From positions 496,001-560,000 of the forward strand of contig JAQOOI010000012.1 in NCBI GenBank assembly GCA_028554645.1: a DNA stretch of 64,000 nt. Direction: 5' to 3'. This document shows positions 1 to 17,267 of the stretch, one piece after another. Each line of letters opens with the position of its first letter. The stretch's first letter is position 1. Source of the stretch: Omphalotus guepiniiformis (lineage: Eukaryota > Basidiomycota > Agaricomycetes > Agaricales > Omphalotaceae). The notes under the pieces are model-generated. The model was not told the DNA's origin. It made no database searches and saw nothing but the letters and a program-made list of their open reading frames with translations. Position numbers and translations under genes: made by a program.

Positions 1-1380
1 CTTTGGCGTACCACGCTGCGAGGCGATTCGATCTTGCAGGGGCCGACATAGCGTCTTAGACGCAGATGAATTTAGAAAGATAATTCGTGAAAGTGTAGTT
101 CGTGAGATGGACGTAAGAAGCAGAAGAGGAAGCGTTACGCTACCGACATAACATGTACGCTGAGTATCAACGACGAAAACCACGGCAATTGCGCCTGACG
201 CAGCTTACGTGAAATCTGCTGACGTGTCTCTGACTAGCATCCCGAGGACCCGAACTCTGGTCTAGCTTTGTTGGGCATTTTTACCTCTTCTTTTGCAGAG
301 AAACATACATAGCTAATATCTAGTCTCGTATGTCATTCACGAGTCAGACGGTGCTCAGCTTCAACAAGTTCACCGGTGAGGTGGTATTCAGGTTGTATTT
401 CTTAGTATCTACAGGAACTGACTCTCATTTTTTGGAACTGACGCGGATGGGGTGAAATTGAAATTTTGAAATTTTGAAACCGTGTCTTGGCGGTGGTGAC
501 AAAGGCTGTAACGACTAAACAGCTGATGCACACGCTGCAAGTCCACCTGCTTCCCCGCTGCTTCCCGTGGCGCATAATGATGACTATTTGATGTTGTCGA
601 TGATTGGACAAGAAAGTTACGCAGGTATCGCTTGAAGGAAGGAGACATCCGCAGTTCCATTTCTAGGCTTCAATCAACAACTATAACGGTCTTAGGACGA
701 CAAAGAATTCGAGAAGGAAGAGAATGGCGAGAGGGCGAAGCACATCACTGTCAGTAACGAGGATGACTTTTCGTTCAAATCGTTGTCATGTTCAGTTTCT
801 TGTTGAATGCATCATATTCCCACCTCTGTTGGTCTTCAAGTCGTTCAACATCTTGCTGGTTTGATACAATGCGCTCCACTACTCCCCAAACCTCCGAAGT
901 CCTCTCTACTTGCTTGCAAACTCTCACAGGGTTTAATACTCACTAATACCACCTTGGTCCTGCTGACTACGGTCTCTCGCGGGTCTCTCGAAGGAACGAA
1001 AGATCATTTGACATCTCTCCGATTCAGATCGGAACGTTTTTACGCGTAATTTGTGTACGGTCCTGACGCTTCCTGCCGCCAAAAAGACACGAAGGGTACA
1101 GGTAGGAGAGGTCGTTTATAAGAGCTTACTGAATGGTCCTTGATTCACAATCGTATACGTATAATAAAATGAGAAATCAATCCGGTCGGAACAGGGTCGG
1201 AAATAATTCTGAAGAAAACATCTAGAGCCGAGCTAATCTCTCCAAGACTTAGAATGAAAGTACATTTAGTTCTACAAATACAAAACAATGCTTGAAACGT
1301 TGAAGATTCTATCATACAAAACAAATTTCATCCAACTATTACTCGTTCTCGCCAAATTTTGTCGGTCCAGTATGAGCTAT
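1..1380. other. Intergenic, no supported gene
   Basis: Only short overlapping frames occur here, up to about 90 codons, on both strands. None resembles a known family and none joins to a neighbour through a convincing intron. The right part, from about 1140, is the likely 3' flank of the minus-strand DUF3429 gene. I see no tRNA or other RNA gene. Confidence 0.6.
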
Positions 1381-2657
1381 TCATTGAGTCGCCTTCGCCT
1401 GGGCAGCCTTCTTTTCTTCAGCCTCCTTCTTCAAATCGCGTTTCTTAATCAAAACAAACGCATCACCGCCCTCGCCAGCGGGAAGGGCTTCTACGGGTCC
1501 AGAGACGGTGCCCTCGCCTTCAGGTTTCAATTGCCTTCTTTGCTCGCGAATAAGATCGAGGTCGTGTGAGACGAAACCGTGACCGGCAACAGGACCATAG
1601 TACGAAGTTCCTGCAAGGGAGCCGATAATGCTGAGAAACAAAAATCAGGCGAAATTCCAAGGAACAACGCCGAATTGACATACCAAGTGCCAACGAGGAG
1701 AGACAAGTAGAATCGATATTGCGAATACCAAGGGGGAGCTAGTGTTTGATGTTCAGTCGAGACAGAAAGCATACATTTCAAGAAACATACTCCATCCCAT
1801 AGCCGTAGCCTTATAATCGGCCCACCAGAGACTAGTGAATCCAACCCATTGAACAAGCAGCGCTGTCATCGGCTGTAACGCAAGAGTCGGCCATGCAAAG
1901 AGGATAGGGGCGGCACCGAGCATGAGACGAGCATATCCCTTCTGTCCACCGAGCTCAGAAAATTCCATACCCCAATGAAGAGCGCCTGTAATTTGTGTTA
2001 ATGGCGATTGAACTGAACGGAATAACGAGCGAACTGACCGAGGAAAGAGAGCATAACAGCACCGTAAGTCACCTGAACATTCAGCGCTTGATCAAGGAGT
2101 GTCAAAGCGACTCCAGGATCCATATTGATTGCTACGCCGCTAGCAGCCAAACCAGCTTTATGGGCGAGGTAAACAGTCGTTGCCGAGGCTCCAAGATAGG
2201 GCAATCCACCTGCAACCTCGCCTCAGAGCGAGGCGATGAAAAAGCACGCTAATGCTCCTACCTGCTAACCCAAATACTAAAACAGGTCTCGGGACTTCTG
2301 AAGCGATCGTGCCAGTGATCCCAAGCTTTAAACAGAAACGTCCGCTTAGTACAGTGATCAGGACAAAGGGGAGGGGAAACGTACAAAGGACTGTGTGCTA
2401 TCCTTGATATTATGCTGGGTCATGTTACCGCCAGCAATGACTTTGGCGAAATCAGCAGCAGAGTTGCCAGCCTCTTCTTTGATATTGAGTGCAGCATGAT
2501 CAAGGGTTTGACTGGCTGGTTTGTTCGAAACTGTACTAGCCACTGTTCTTCGATGAAGAAGAGTAGAATTGAGAAGAAGAGGTCGCGCTAGAGGACTACG
2601 AGTGAAAGACACGGGAGTAAATGCACGAGAAAATGGACGAAACATTGAAGACGCCAT
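1381..2657 (-). CDS. DUF3429 (TMEM69-like) mitochondrial membrane protein
   Basis: This is a spliced gene. The start at 2657 opens an Arg/Ser-rich, acid-poor leader (MASSMFRPFSRAFTPVSF), which fits a mitochondrial presequence. The first exon ends in DSTQSF at about 2385. The next exon reads into GTIASEVPRPVLVFGLAG, and the following one begins GGLPYLGASATTVYLAHKAG. That run, then ALHWGMEF and an aromatic-rich membrane segment (TLALQPMTALLVQWVGF), is the signature I associate with the DUF3429/TMEM69 family of predicted inner-membrane proteins. The C-terminal exon ends in a charged Lys/Glu/Ala tail at 1381. The family is poorly characterised, and fungal members are often labelled by transfer as Mnn4-like, which I would not rely on. 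The reaction is unknown. Several hydrophobic segments support a membrane location. Confidence 0.75.
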
Positions 2658-4273
2658 TGTGGGAGTTGAAAAGGACGTTGGGCGTTATGTTTCTGTCTTA
2701 TATGGACAATCTGAGGAGCATTAGGAGTTTAGAATGAACTGGTCTGACGTCACAAATGAATTCACGACATACAGAACTTTGCTATTTCCAGTGGGTCACG
2801 AGCATCACCGAGCATCCAGGCAAGCACCAGAGAAAGTTAGTCGTTCTTCGCATTTGATATATCTGTCAAACTGGAATATGACGACTATGAAGCTTTTACA
2901 GTCAGAGTCAGAGGGAGAACGTCAGAAGATCCAAATTTGCCAGTGGCACTTCGTCAAGTGCGCAACAAGTGCGTATAACGTAATCATTCACGTTCATCAT
3001 CGAATTGCACTGCATATAATGATATAGTGAAGAAGTATTGCGGCTTCAATCAGGGAACGACTGGCTGGACAACACGCAAGCCACTGCACCCTAGGTAGTG
3101 AGAAATTGCTGTGATCTTGGCAGGAATACGCCTCAAGTCCTGCTCGAGCGCACTTTCGCCGCCGGGCCCTCCTTCTTCGGTCCTTTCCTATCGACTGATG
3201 ATGGATCTCCTTCACCAGTTCACGTAGACTCGACTTTCGGTAACCGAGATCACCGACGAGCAGGCTGGGATGTTCCTGGAAGCTCGTCGTGACTGATACC
3301 ACTGAATGTCTCGATAGATGTACAGTTTCTGCTGATAGTGGTCCGCTTTGGAATTATGATGCATATATGCGAAGAAACTGGAACGAATTCTCGGGCGTAT
3401 ATCTTCCCCGATACCGATACTCTCTGTGAAGAAAGCCACAAGTCGGTTCCTTGAAGTGATTGAATCTACCGTCTTCGGGTGATACACAGCTCTGTCATCC
3501 TGGCACTAGGCAGTCTGCAGATCATCAACTCACCATACTTCTGATTGCGCGATCCATATACACTCTCATCAGCAATGGCCAAGGCTTATCTGATGCACCG
3601 AAGTACATATCGAGTCTAGACAGTTTACGAGCGGAAAAGGTTTTTTGGCGGTTTCGAATTCGTTGGTATGTAGACTGCTAGGCTGTCGTCGGCTGCAGTA
3701 CGCTAAGTGTGACAGTCTCGACGCTTCGACGGGCCGTGAGCGCTAAAAATGTACAGGCCACTTTCCCCAGCAATTCCCCAGACTGAACTCGTACCATTCC
3801 AAGTCTCAACTGAATGGTTCCTTCGCTTCGTAGCAAGTCTAAATCAATCATGATTCCTTCCAACAATGTATACAGCAAGTGACTCAAGGCTATGTACTAG
3901 AGAAAAAGATTACATGCGTATGAAAATCAAGGAAATGTCGTTGGGTTGCAATTGGTGTTGTTACTACGGTTGTCAAGAGTTAATTTACCGCCTCTTCGCA
4001 TGTACAATGAGATGCCTTACTACATATCTATCTATCTCTAGGCTCGGCGCACGGTCTAGGTTCCTTTCTTTGTCTCCTTTATTTCACTTTCATCTTTTGT
4101 TTCTTTTCTCTTTCAGTTTCCTTTCTTTCGCTATCGCTGTTGACTAGCGTTGCATTCCAACTTGATCGCTGGGCTCTATCCATTACCCTTCGCCGGCGCC
4201 ACTCACACTCTTTTCGCGGAGGGGGTACGAAGGGTATTATTTCGTTCCTTATTTTGTATCTTCGTTCTGCACA
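2658..4273. other. Intergenic, with pyrimidine-rich 5' region of the next gene
   Basis: Frames of 60-100 codons occur on both strands but none is recognisable or can be linked. From about 4050 to 4140 the plus strand is strongly CT-rich (runs of TTTC and TCTTT). Such tracts are common just upstream of fungal transcription starts, and this one lies about 130-220 nt before the start at 4274. I read it as the promoter/5' leader of the SH3 gene. Confidence 0.5.
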
Positions 4274-5419
4274 ATGGGCGTTGAAACTCACCAGCGTCGA
4301 CGTTTGCCCGCTGGGCGGGATTTCCATAAACGACGACGACCGTTTGGCTTCAAACCAAGAGTCTTCGGGATTCCTGGGACTGATGGCGATAACGACAGCG
4401 ACGATGAATCAATTGCTGTTATAAATGAGAGCACTAGTGCTGCTGCTGCTGGTGGAATTACGAAGCCGATAACTTTGACATTCATCAGTACGATTTCGAC
4501 TGCATCAACAGCTTCCAAGACTTCTGTTGTATCGTTGTCAACAGCCTCACGTTCAACCTCTTCGCTCCAATCTATAGCAACCACTTCCTCCTCCTCCACC
4601 ACTTCCCGCACCCTGGCTTCCACCTCTGCTTCCACCTCTTCATCCACCTCCGCATTAGCTACCAGCCCATCCGCAAGCGTCATATCATCCGCAGCAGGCG
4701 CAACGCAGAACAACGGTACATCCTCCAGCGATACACTCCCTACCACCAGTAAATCCCCCAGCGGAGGCCTAATCGCCGGTATCGCAATCGCCGTCTTGGT
4801 CGTCGTAGCGCTCCTCGTCGTAGTCCTCGTTCGACGAATCCTCAGGCAACGTAGAGAAGAGAAAAGGAGAACCAACACACGTTGGTTAAGCGGCATCTCT
4901 GCCGGTAGCTCCCTTATAAATGCGGAGAAGTTTAATGTCACCCCTGGAGGTAGTTCTGGAGTTGATAATAACTCTGCTTTGCGCACACCGCCTTCGCTCA
5001 CACCAGGTTTCTATCCCGGCGCGGGTGTGACTTCCTCTCCGTCATTGACATTTAATGTACCTTTCGTCGCCCCTTCTTTCCCTACGCCCACCTTTAACGC
5101 AGGCGCAGGCCCAACAGCTCCAGGTTCTCCCCAGACTGTCCCTTTCACCGCGCAGCACAGCGCTACCGTGAAAGTGACTTTCATACCGTCCCTACCGGAC
5201 GAGTTGACTATCTTAAATGGGGAGGTGTTGAATGTCGTACAGGAGTATGATGATGGGTGGGCGTTGTGTACGAATATGAATGGTGAGACTGGGATGGTGC
5301 CTTTGGAATGTTTGGATCGGGGAGCGTCGAGACAGGGAGGAGGGGGAAGTGATGCACTTGGTGTACCAGGTTCTTCGGGAAATCTCAGAAGAGCTAGTAG
5401 TTTGCTTGGTAGATCGTAA
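4274..5419 (+). CDS. Single-pass membrane protein with C-terminal SH3 domain (Fus1-like)
   Basis: One uninterrupted exon of 381 codons. Residues 1-60 are basic, then Asp-rich. Residues about 60-165 are very rich in Ser/Thr, as expected for an O-glycosylated stalk. One hydrophobic helix at about 169-188 (GLIAGIAIAVLVVVALLVVV) is followed by a strongly basic stop-transfer segment with RRILRQRR. A Pro/Gly/Thr-rich linker leads to an SH3 domain at about 296-350, with the ALYDY-equivalent VTFIPS, the acidic ELTILNGE, DDGWALC and GMVPLECL (G-x-x-P). This order matches the fungal Fus1-like SH3 architecture, with the SH3 domain predicted in the cytosol to bind Pro-rich partners at the cell cortex. 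That role is inferred. A second gene with the same plan lies at 24966-26094. Confidence 0.8.
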   Translation: MGVETHQRRRLPAGRDFHKRRRPFGFKPRVFGIPGTDGDNDSDDESIAVINESTSAAAAGGITKPITLTFISTISTASTASKTSVVSLSTASRSTSSLQSIATTSSSSTTSRTLASTSASTSSSTSALATSPSASVISSAAGATQNNGTSSSDTLPTTSKSPSGGLIAGIAIAVLVVVALLVVVLVRRILRQRREEKRRTNTRWLSGISAGSSLINAEKFNVTPGGSSGVDNNSALRTPPSLTPGFYPGAGVTSSPSLTFNVPFVAPSFPTPTFNAGAGPTAPGSPQTVPFTAQHSATVKVTFIPSLPDELTILNGEVLNVVQEYDDGWALCTNMNGETGMVPLECLDRGASRQGGGGSDALGVPGSSGNLRRASSLLGRS

Positions 5420-7673
5420 GGAGGGAGGGGATCATACGTATTGGTGAGTTATTGAGGTTTACCTCCAAGTATCGATCTGTAACTTATTGTCAAGTAGATA
5501 TCCCATTCATTTCCACTTCATGTTATTCCAATTCAACCTCAACGTCAAACACACGAAACTGTATTTTCTGACAGGACAGACATTGGCTCTTTGCTCTTTG
5601 ACTTTGACTCTGACCTTGACTCCTATGACATTGTTTTTGACCGGTGCCGGGCGCTTTCGCTTTCATTCTGTTACTCGAGTTGGATTCTACAACATACTCA
5701 CCTCCTTATCTTATTTGTTCTCGCCTCTTAATCTGGAATGGGATGGGATTGGATTGGATTGGAATCATCATCATGTGCTCTGTAAACTGACTTATTTAGA
5801 CATCGTTTTTGACAAATTGTTAGTAGTACTACGGGATCGTTTTTTGGACGATTGGCAATAAAATGACCGTTGCTGCTTCTAGTGGGAGTTTTGAATCACA
5901 CGAGCTGGGGACGATTCTCATGCTTTCTAAATTCTTCTCATGCTTTCTCATGAAACTTTGAGTCAAATTTGACGTTCTTGGCACTTGCCAATTGAAGTAA
6001 CTTTTTCCCCTAACGTCCGTCAAAGCTGTACATTCTGAGCGTAGGCAGGAATGAAGAGCAAGAACAACAAACGAGTATCATGGATTGCGCTTTACCGCAC
6101 TTTTAATTTTCCACAGAAATTAGCCCACATTACTTCCTTTCAGCACCTTCCAAGAGACGAACCCAATTGCCAATTGCTAGTTTCAATTACAACCGTACCA
6201 ACGTCAGTGATGAATGATACCGAACAAACCGAGTAAAAACCAAGAGTCGGAGTCGGTCAAGTGGATCTCTCCCGCTGGACCATTGACAAGGGTGAGCTTG
6301 GGTGAGCAACTGTAACTGTAAACGAGCCCCTCTTGACCTCAAGGTACACAGGTACAGTAATTAGATGGTTGAAATTGGGCATATGTATCATAAGTTACCG
6401 GGCATTGTCCTGGCTACGATCTGTTTTTGATGGAATAGGTGGTGTATCCTGAGCCTGAGTGAAGGACCATGATTCGGTAGTATCTCAACCAAGGGGTACC
6501 TTATCCTTACATGCCTGTCTTGCCTGTGGCGGCGCAGTCAAAAGGACCCTCGAGGCTCGCAAGTTTATACAACATACCTGCAGCCACCATACTCACTCCA
6601 CTACTCCACCCCGACTCACCTTGCTAATCTACAGGCTGGGCCCATGGCATGCATGTTCGGGGTGCAGTAGTACTACGTATCGGCGTAAGTACTAATGACC
6701 GTCGGAGCACAGTACCTAAATCCCAGCCCAGCGGGTTGCGTCCTGTTGCGTCTTTAGTGACTACCCAGATCCAATAAATTAGTACATCCCCCCTCTTCAA
6801 ATATAATATAAAACGGGGGGGAAAAAACGTGTAAACTCCCCTCGGCTCACCAATGACATGCATCAGAACTTTTCAACTAGCGTGTGTATTCCAAATGTCC
6901 ATCCACTGATCCTTGTTCAATGCTTTTGCTGATATTACATGAAAGTCTGAAGATGGCCGCTCGCGCGTGTGTGTGCACGCTATTAATACTAGTAATTCAT
7001 CAGGAGGACCAAGTCACCGCTAGGTGCGGTTGTACTTGACAGCGCCAAAGGAAATTAGAGGGAAGAGAGTAAGAGGAACGTCCATACTACCTGGTACCGG
7101 TCAGGTCAAGGGACAAGCCACTTACCGGAAGAAGCCGGCGGGGCTCGAAATGTTTTGAATACAACGTCCCAAATTCCAAAGCCAGGCTGCATCTAGTACT
7201 CAAGTAAGATTTGACAAGTCGCCGTTACAACATTGCAATCCAAGGCAAACTGAAGCTTACGGAGCCAGGATATTTGAAGTCTCGGTTATTGAATTCACAG
7301 CTGTCACCCCACCATATTCGCAACCAACTAAAACTTGAACTAGATTGTATTGTATTCAGTATCACTGTAATAATCGATTCTATAAGTATGTTGTACACGC
7401 AATTGAGTAGTAACACAAGCAACACGGACTAAATCAGCAGAAAGGGGGTGTGAAGTAAAAGAAAGCATACGCTACTTTGCCAAAAACCAAAAAAAGGAAT
7501 ATTAGAGGCTGGCAGCGGGGGAAAGAATGAACGAAGCCGAGCTAGTCACTACACTCTCTAGTAGTACAATCGTTGAAGAAAAAGGAAAATCCAGAACAAA
7601 CCAAAAAAGATACACGAAAACGCAAAACGAAATCTATTTTCCAACTTGAGGCTAGTAGCAACGGATCACCGGT
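5420..7673. other. Long intergenic stretch
   Basis: About 2.25 kb with only short unrelated frames. It holds low-complexity patches: TTTGACT/CTTGACT-like repeats around 5590-5640, GGGATT/GGATT repeats near 5740-5765, and a C-rich then G-rich patch near 6785-6820. I looked for paired stems with a B-box and found no tRNA. Decayed mobile DNA is possible but not demonstrable by eye. Confidence 0.5.
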
Positions 7674-9181
7674 TTACCACTTGTTGTCCTCTTCGACAGG
7701 CAGAAGCTTGACGTATCTATTTTTCTTGACCTCCAGGCCTTGTTTGCCGAAGTATCGAGTGGTCATGAAGCTCCAGTGGAGAGATCTGTTACACACAAGT
7801 GCATCCGTCAGTGGACTAGTGCAGGTACCGAAAAAACGCGTGTAGACGACATACCCAACGATCCAGTCCTGGAGACCCTGGATATAGCGCTGGACAATCT
7901 CGTCCACCTCAGGACCCCAAGAAGGGACTTTCTTTCTGTTCTCGTTGAAATCGTCAATGGTCTGACGGCAAAGATCACCGACGTAGTCGATGGCACTCTG
8001 AAGGTTGTGGCCGTGGTAGATCATGAGGATGACGATCATGTTGTGGGTATCACCTCGGGATTGCTCTACATTGTACGAGAAGATGTCCTGAAGCATTGCA
8101 AGATTAGCGAGATTGGCCAGAAAGCGGAAGCGGTTAGTACGGGTGCGGATGAACACTCACGTTAGACCAAGTGACAAGGTCGTTGGTCGACTGGTTGAGC
8201 GACTTGATGATTGGGTCCTCAGCGACGTAGTCAGGCAGGTCAATGCCCAAGCCGTATCTACAATGCAAAGACAAGGTTAGATTTTCTGTTTGTGCCAGAA
8301 ATGTGAGATACGTACTCAATCAGAGCCCAGCAAGGCTTGCAGCCTGTCGGGGAAAAGGGGCGAGAATCACGTTTAGTACTCACGATCATAGAATCAGACC
8401 AGAAGTTACAAACCAGAAGTATCCCTGCGGACGTCGATATACGATTCCAAATCAGGGATAACGCCGGCGTCACGGGCTTTAGCCTGGATGTTGACAGCCT
8501 CGAAGAAAAGTTCGAGCGTCTCTTTGAAGCGTCCTTGGCATCCCGGGCCCGCGTCTTGGATGCAGCGGTGCCAGAAACTATTAAGTGGGGCGGCGGAGAA
8601 AGAAAGACGGCATCCATTAGACTCTTGTGCTGGTAAATTCTGAACATAGAATTACTCACTCTCTGGCTAGCTTGCCTGCGTTGAGTTCCTCGTCGGGCTG
8701 GACATAGTCTGGTTTCTTCGTGGGGCGGTAAAACTCGGTGAACCACAAGGCGTTCATGACGGCGTCAGAAAGCGCGTCAGTGTCCTGTGTCATCATCCCA
8801 TCGCTGATGTTATCCCTGCAACCGTCCAGAATGAGCAACATGCAATCCGGGAAAGATAAAAAAGGCTCACAAATGGAATAGATAGTTCATGAAGTCAGAA
8901 ACAACGCGGAGTCGCTCATCGGGCGCAGTGTTATAGCAGTAGGCAGTCAACTCGCCAGCCTGCAAGCCGTACAGAGCCTTCCTGCGCTTGTCGTTCAAGT
9001 CAGGGCAATTTGAGTCAAGCCACTTCACCGATTGAGCTGCAACGGCATCACCGTTCGGGTGGTACACGAGGGGAAAGTTGCAATGTGAGACGAGATCAGG
9101 AAGGATGAAATGGTCGGGGGTATCCAGCTGTTTAGCGGGAGTGTGGGCAGGAGCCGGGGCGGTAGTGTTCTCGATGGCCAT
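7674..9181 (-). CDS. Sesquiterpene synthase (class I terpene cyclase)
   Basis: Spliced gene of at least five exons encoding about 345 residues, the usual length for fungal sesquiterpene synthases. The N-terminal exon has the family stretch FILPDLVSHCNFPLVYHPN. Metal-binding motif 1 begins exactly at exon 2 and reads DNISD after NYLFHL, a variant of DDxxD. Motif 2 (NSE triad) is NDIFSYNVEQ, with all three metal ligands present, and an intron falls between its N and D. Downstream are GDTHNMI and, near the C-terminus, the RY pair in a TRYFGKQG context. The enzyme should ionise farnesyl diphosphate with Mg2+ in the cytosol. The DNxxD plus NDIFSYNVEQ pattern suggests a 1,11-cyclising clade (protoilludene type), but the product cannot be read from sequence. 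No P450 or other tailoring gene is adjacent. Confidence 0.88.
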
Positions 9182-11670
9182 TGCGTTCGAAGAGTGGATT
9201 TTCAGTTGAGGGATGTATGAAAGATGGGGACGTTGAGTGATTAAAACTCGAAAAATTCGAGGCTCTATATGTTCGAAGTTTGCAGATCAGTGATCGAGCG
9301 AATAAGTGGTCAAAACGCCTAAATTATGGTCAGGAACAACACTTTGGAGGCGGGTTTGAAAATAATGAGACAAGAAACAAACCTTTGCCCTCCGTAGCTC
9401 TTGTGTCTTTGGCACTACAAACAACCAATTAAAAGTGCGGATAAGGATTTACAGAGACCGCTGTAAGCTAAGGGGGTGAGAGGTCTCACTGATGTTTCTT
9501 GTTGGCTTTATGAGCTTTTGTGGTAGCGGCTAAAGAGAGTTCGCGTACACCTGTAACGCAAAGTGGAACCTCGGATGTAAGGAAAAAAATCGCTTAAAGA
9601 CAAAAAAAAAGCCTTGCGGATGATTGGGGCAAAACACATACAGCGGAATCCAAGTGCCGTATCCCGTCGTCCCGTCTCTTTACAAGAGATTCAATTTACG
9701 CGAGAAGCAGATCCAGTTAACCGGCGACGATGTATATCTTGCTATCCCATTAGGTATATGCACCGAGATTCTAGAGCTACACGCGCATGAAGGAGGATAA
9801 TATCACCGTGACATGGTCAATTGTAACCAAACTCCCCTTCGTGGCCCGGTGCCATGTCGGCCTGGCGCGCAGTGGGAATGAATAAAGAGGTACGTACAAC
9901 ACAGACACGTTACGCCGAAATAAGCGGTATAGCGGCGCTGAGTTGCTGAATGCCATGTCAGGTATTTAGTCTTACTAGTCAGGCATCCGCGTACACATTG
10001 CCTACACCTCCGTAGACAGCGAACATTGAACACCGAGTGTCACCAAATTAAAAATCGATCGTAGTCGCCAAAACTCAGAATACACGAATAAGGAGCTGGG
10101 ATAGATAGAACAGGGACGAGCGGAACCAATAGCGATGGAAAGGTCTAGGATCATACAAAGTCCAAGCTGTGCCGCCACGCCTGCTTAAACCGCCGGCTGG
10201 ATCCCAATCTGAATCTGTGTTTTGTCTTTTTGTCTTTCCGCTCGCTCTGCGTGAGACAGCTGATCCCAGAGCCAGCCACCAAACAATCAGGGGTTATCTA
10301 TCGATCCCATAGGATCCCATATAGGTGATTACCCTCCTAAACTGGTAGCAGGGGTGTCCGTTTTGTCCAAATGTTGACTATATTGTATCGATAGAGTGAC
10401 TCCAAGGTTCTGTAGACAATAAGAAGAAGTGTAAAATCATTTGCCTCCATGGAGCAAATTTCCATATTAACATGACCGACTGTCGTGAGATATCAAGTAC
10501 ACAAGACGAATGAACAGTCTCAGAAGGTCCGAATCGGAAGTTGATACACTTGTTAGGACGATTTTGGGGTGGAAATTTGTGTGATTGAACGTAGTGTGAA
10601 TTGCAGTGAAGGATACGCCGAGAAACAAGTACGATTAGCGCGTCATTACTACGGTGGCAGCTACTAAAGTGTGCTCACCTAGGCCTCCTGCCACCTGGCG
10701 CCAAATTCCCAACACTGAGTCACAGATATATCCTGGCGACACTTGCCATTGAAGGAAGATCCGTGCAGCAATATGCCACGAAATGATCTTCGCGAAAGGA
10801 TCTAATAAGGGTTGCAAAGCGAGCCACCGTAAAGAAAAGGTGACACAGGGTGACACAGCCCAGCAAGGCCCAGCACTCCCAGCACACGCTAAAACTTGGA
10901 ATGAATACTCTGTAGCAGGCTGTAACCTGTCAGCACTAAGCGCTGAGCGAGTACTGGGCAGCAATATGAGGCGATAAGTCGATAAAAAAAAGTCATTTCC
11001 GAAATTTGAAAGTGTTAAGAACAAGATTGCAATTAGCCCATGGTCATTGTTGTATCGTTACGCGAGATTAGAACAATGTGTCGCAGTTACTTCCACATGC
11101 ATTAGATGGATAACGATGATAAATAAGTTCGAAAACACTCTTTGTATATGCGCTGAAGCCGACGTGAATATGTCGCGCATTCTGAGCGCGTTAATGGTTC
11201 CAGAGAAAACGGACCCGGAAATCGTATCGTGGACCTGTCCATGGACTTCTTCAGTGCGTGAGAAAACGCTAACGGCACACAAAACTTCAGAAATCACTCT
11301 CACTCACGAGAGGGCGGCCTACTCTAGATCTGTCTGCAGCGTTTCAGTACTTCCAGTAACCGAGCCCCTTCGCTTGACATAGTTGTAGCAGACCATTGTT
11401 TTCAATAACTGGTAAGTGCGGTTCAACGGCGCCGGTGCACTTTCGTACCGTGGATATTTCTTCTCTCTTCTGCCTTTTCTGAGCATGGCCAAAGCTGTAT
11501 ACACGAAATGTTCGTTTGAATCGAGTTCTTGAACATTTATTACGGCTAAAGCACGGAACGGAACACAATTCTCACTTTTTAAGTTTCATGTTGGTTTCAT
11601 ACTAATAATAATGACTTACAGAACTTAGAAGCTTACACGTCCTGCGCGGAGGGTCGCTTACGGTGAAGCG
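9182..11670. other. Long intergenic stretch between divergent genes
   Basis: About 2.5 kb between the divergently transcribed terpene synthase and SNF2 genes. The largest frames (up to 129 codons at 10635-11024 on the minus strand) have no recognisable family and mixed composition. An A-run occurs at about 9602-9610. Both promoters must lie here, but I see no clear TATA box or known operator. Confidence 0.5.
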
Positions 11671-16185
<4,515 letters not shown>

Positions 16186-16548
16186 CCGTGTAGTTTCTTT
16201 CCACCTTCCTTCTATTACGAATCCTAACGAAGTGGATTCGTTGTTCTTGGACGGTTTGGCAGCTCGAATTACTACCATAAAAGGGTTATTCACCCCTAAC
16301 CCTACCCCTTTTTCTGGTTGCTCATGTTTGTGAACCTCCACCTGCATAGGTTGTCGCTTGTTTGGCCAAGAATTATTACTTTACATTGTTCTCTCTCTTA
16401 CTGGCAATAAGAAAGATTCACGACGAGTACTGGACAAATACAACCTCTACAACTGGCCTTCCCTCGAACAATGACTCGACTGAACTTGCCGCCCACTATG
16501 GCATACAGATACACCCTCAATCATCTCCGATAATGGCCTGAAAATACT

Positions 16549-17267
16549 ATGGCGTCGACTACAGTAGACCGAGCCGCATGGCGGCTCCTGTTGCTCCCGG
16601 GAAGGACGATGCATATGAGGATGTACTCAGGAATGGACAGCATCGTCCACACGATGTCATTCCCCTCCGCCACTATCGACAATGGATATTCGGTTACTGA
16701 CACACCTCCCCCTTTCGCGGCTCTCTTAGCCTCTCCATAGCTCCAGATCTCATCGACGTTTGAGGATTATCTCACGTTGCCGTTTGCTAGTGGCACGCCA
16801 TACGACAGCTTCAACACTTCACCCAGTGTAGTTCTCTGCTGTTCGGTACAACCCACTCGAATGTGAATACACCTGAGTATAAGAGGGATGCTGATGGGAG
16901 CCTGATATCGTTGTCGAGGACCAGTAGTGACAACAGCGACCCCCCAGCTCCAGCTTTGTCCAACTCGGCAGCGCTAGATCAGGGTGCGAGTGCGACTCGA
17001 GTATGGTGAGTGGTCCTTTATCTTCTTTCGTTGATGTCTTGTTGACTTTTCTGTGCTAGGAATGAAGTATTTATTGTTTCACGACTCCAAAAGATTTCAA
17101 ACTTTTTTCAGCAGCAGCAGGAAGAAGGCAAAAATTCTCAGATTACACTCGGGCTCCTGAACACATATGCCTACCTGTTACCTCTATTGCTGCTGCTGAC
17201 TCTCCTTATATTTTGTACTGTTACCTATTCCTTGTGCTGGTATCTCATTTACTCCTCTGAGTCTTGA
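16549..17267 (+). pseudogene. Possible broken gene for a Ser/Pro-rich protein with C-terminal membrane helix
   Basis: A frame from the ATG at 16549 runs to an in-frame TAG at 16738. It continues in the same frame with plausible coding text (STFEDYLTLPFASGTPYDSF) up to about 16825. A later frame (SLISLSRTSSDNSDPPAPAL) joins across a good 54-nt intron at about 17008-17060. It splits a Trp codon and runs in frame into WNEVFIVSRLQKIS, a Gln run, then a strong hydrophobic helix (YLLPLLLLLTLLIFCTVTYS) and a stop at 17265-17267. The last two pieces form a coherent spliced 3' end, but the upstream part is interrupted. I do not recognise the family. It may be a decayed gene or a fast-evolving gene whose upstream exons I mis-assembled. 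Confidence 0.35.

Noticed and set aside
4288..5001. 237-codon minus-strand frame opposite the first SH3 gene
   Set aside because: It is a shadow of the Ser/Thr-rich coding sequence; the plus-strand protein has a helix and SH3 domain.
10635..11024. 129-codon minus-strand frame in the terpene synthase/SNF2 gap
   Set aside because: No recognisable motif, no adjacent exons and unremarkable composition; likely chance.
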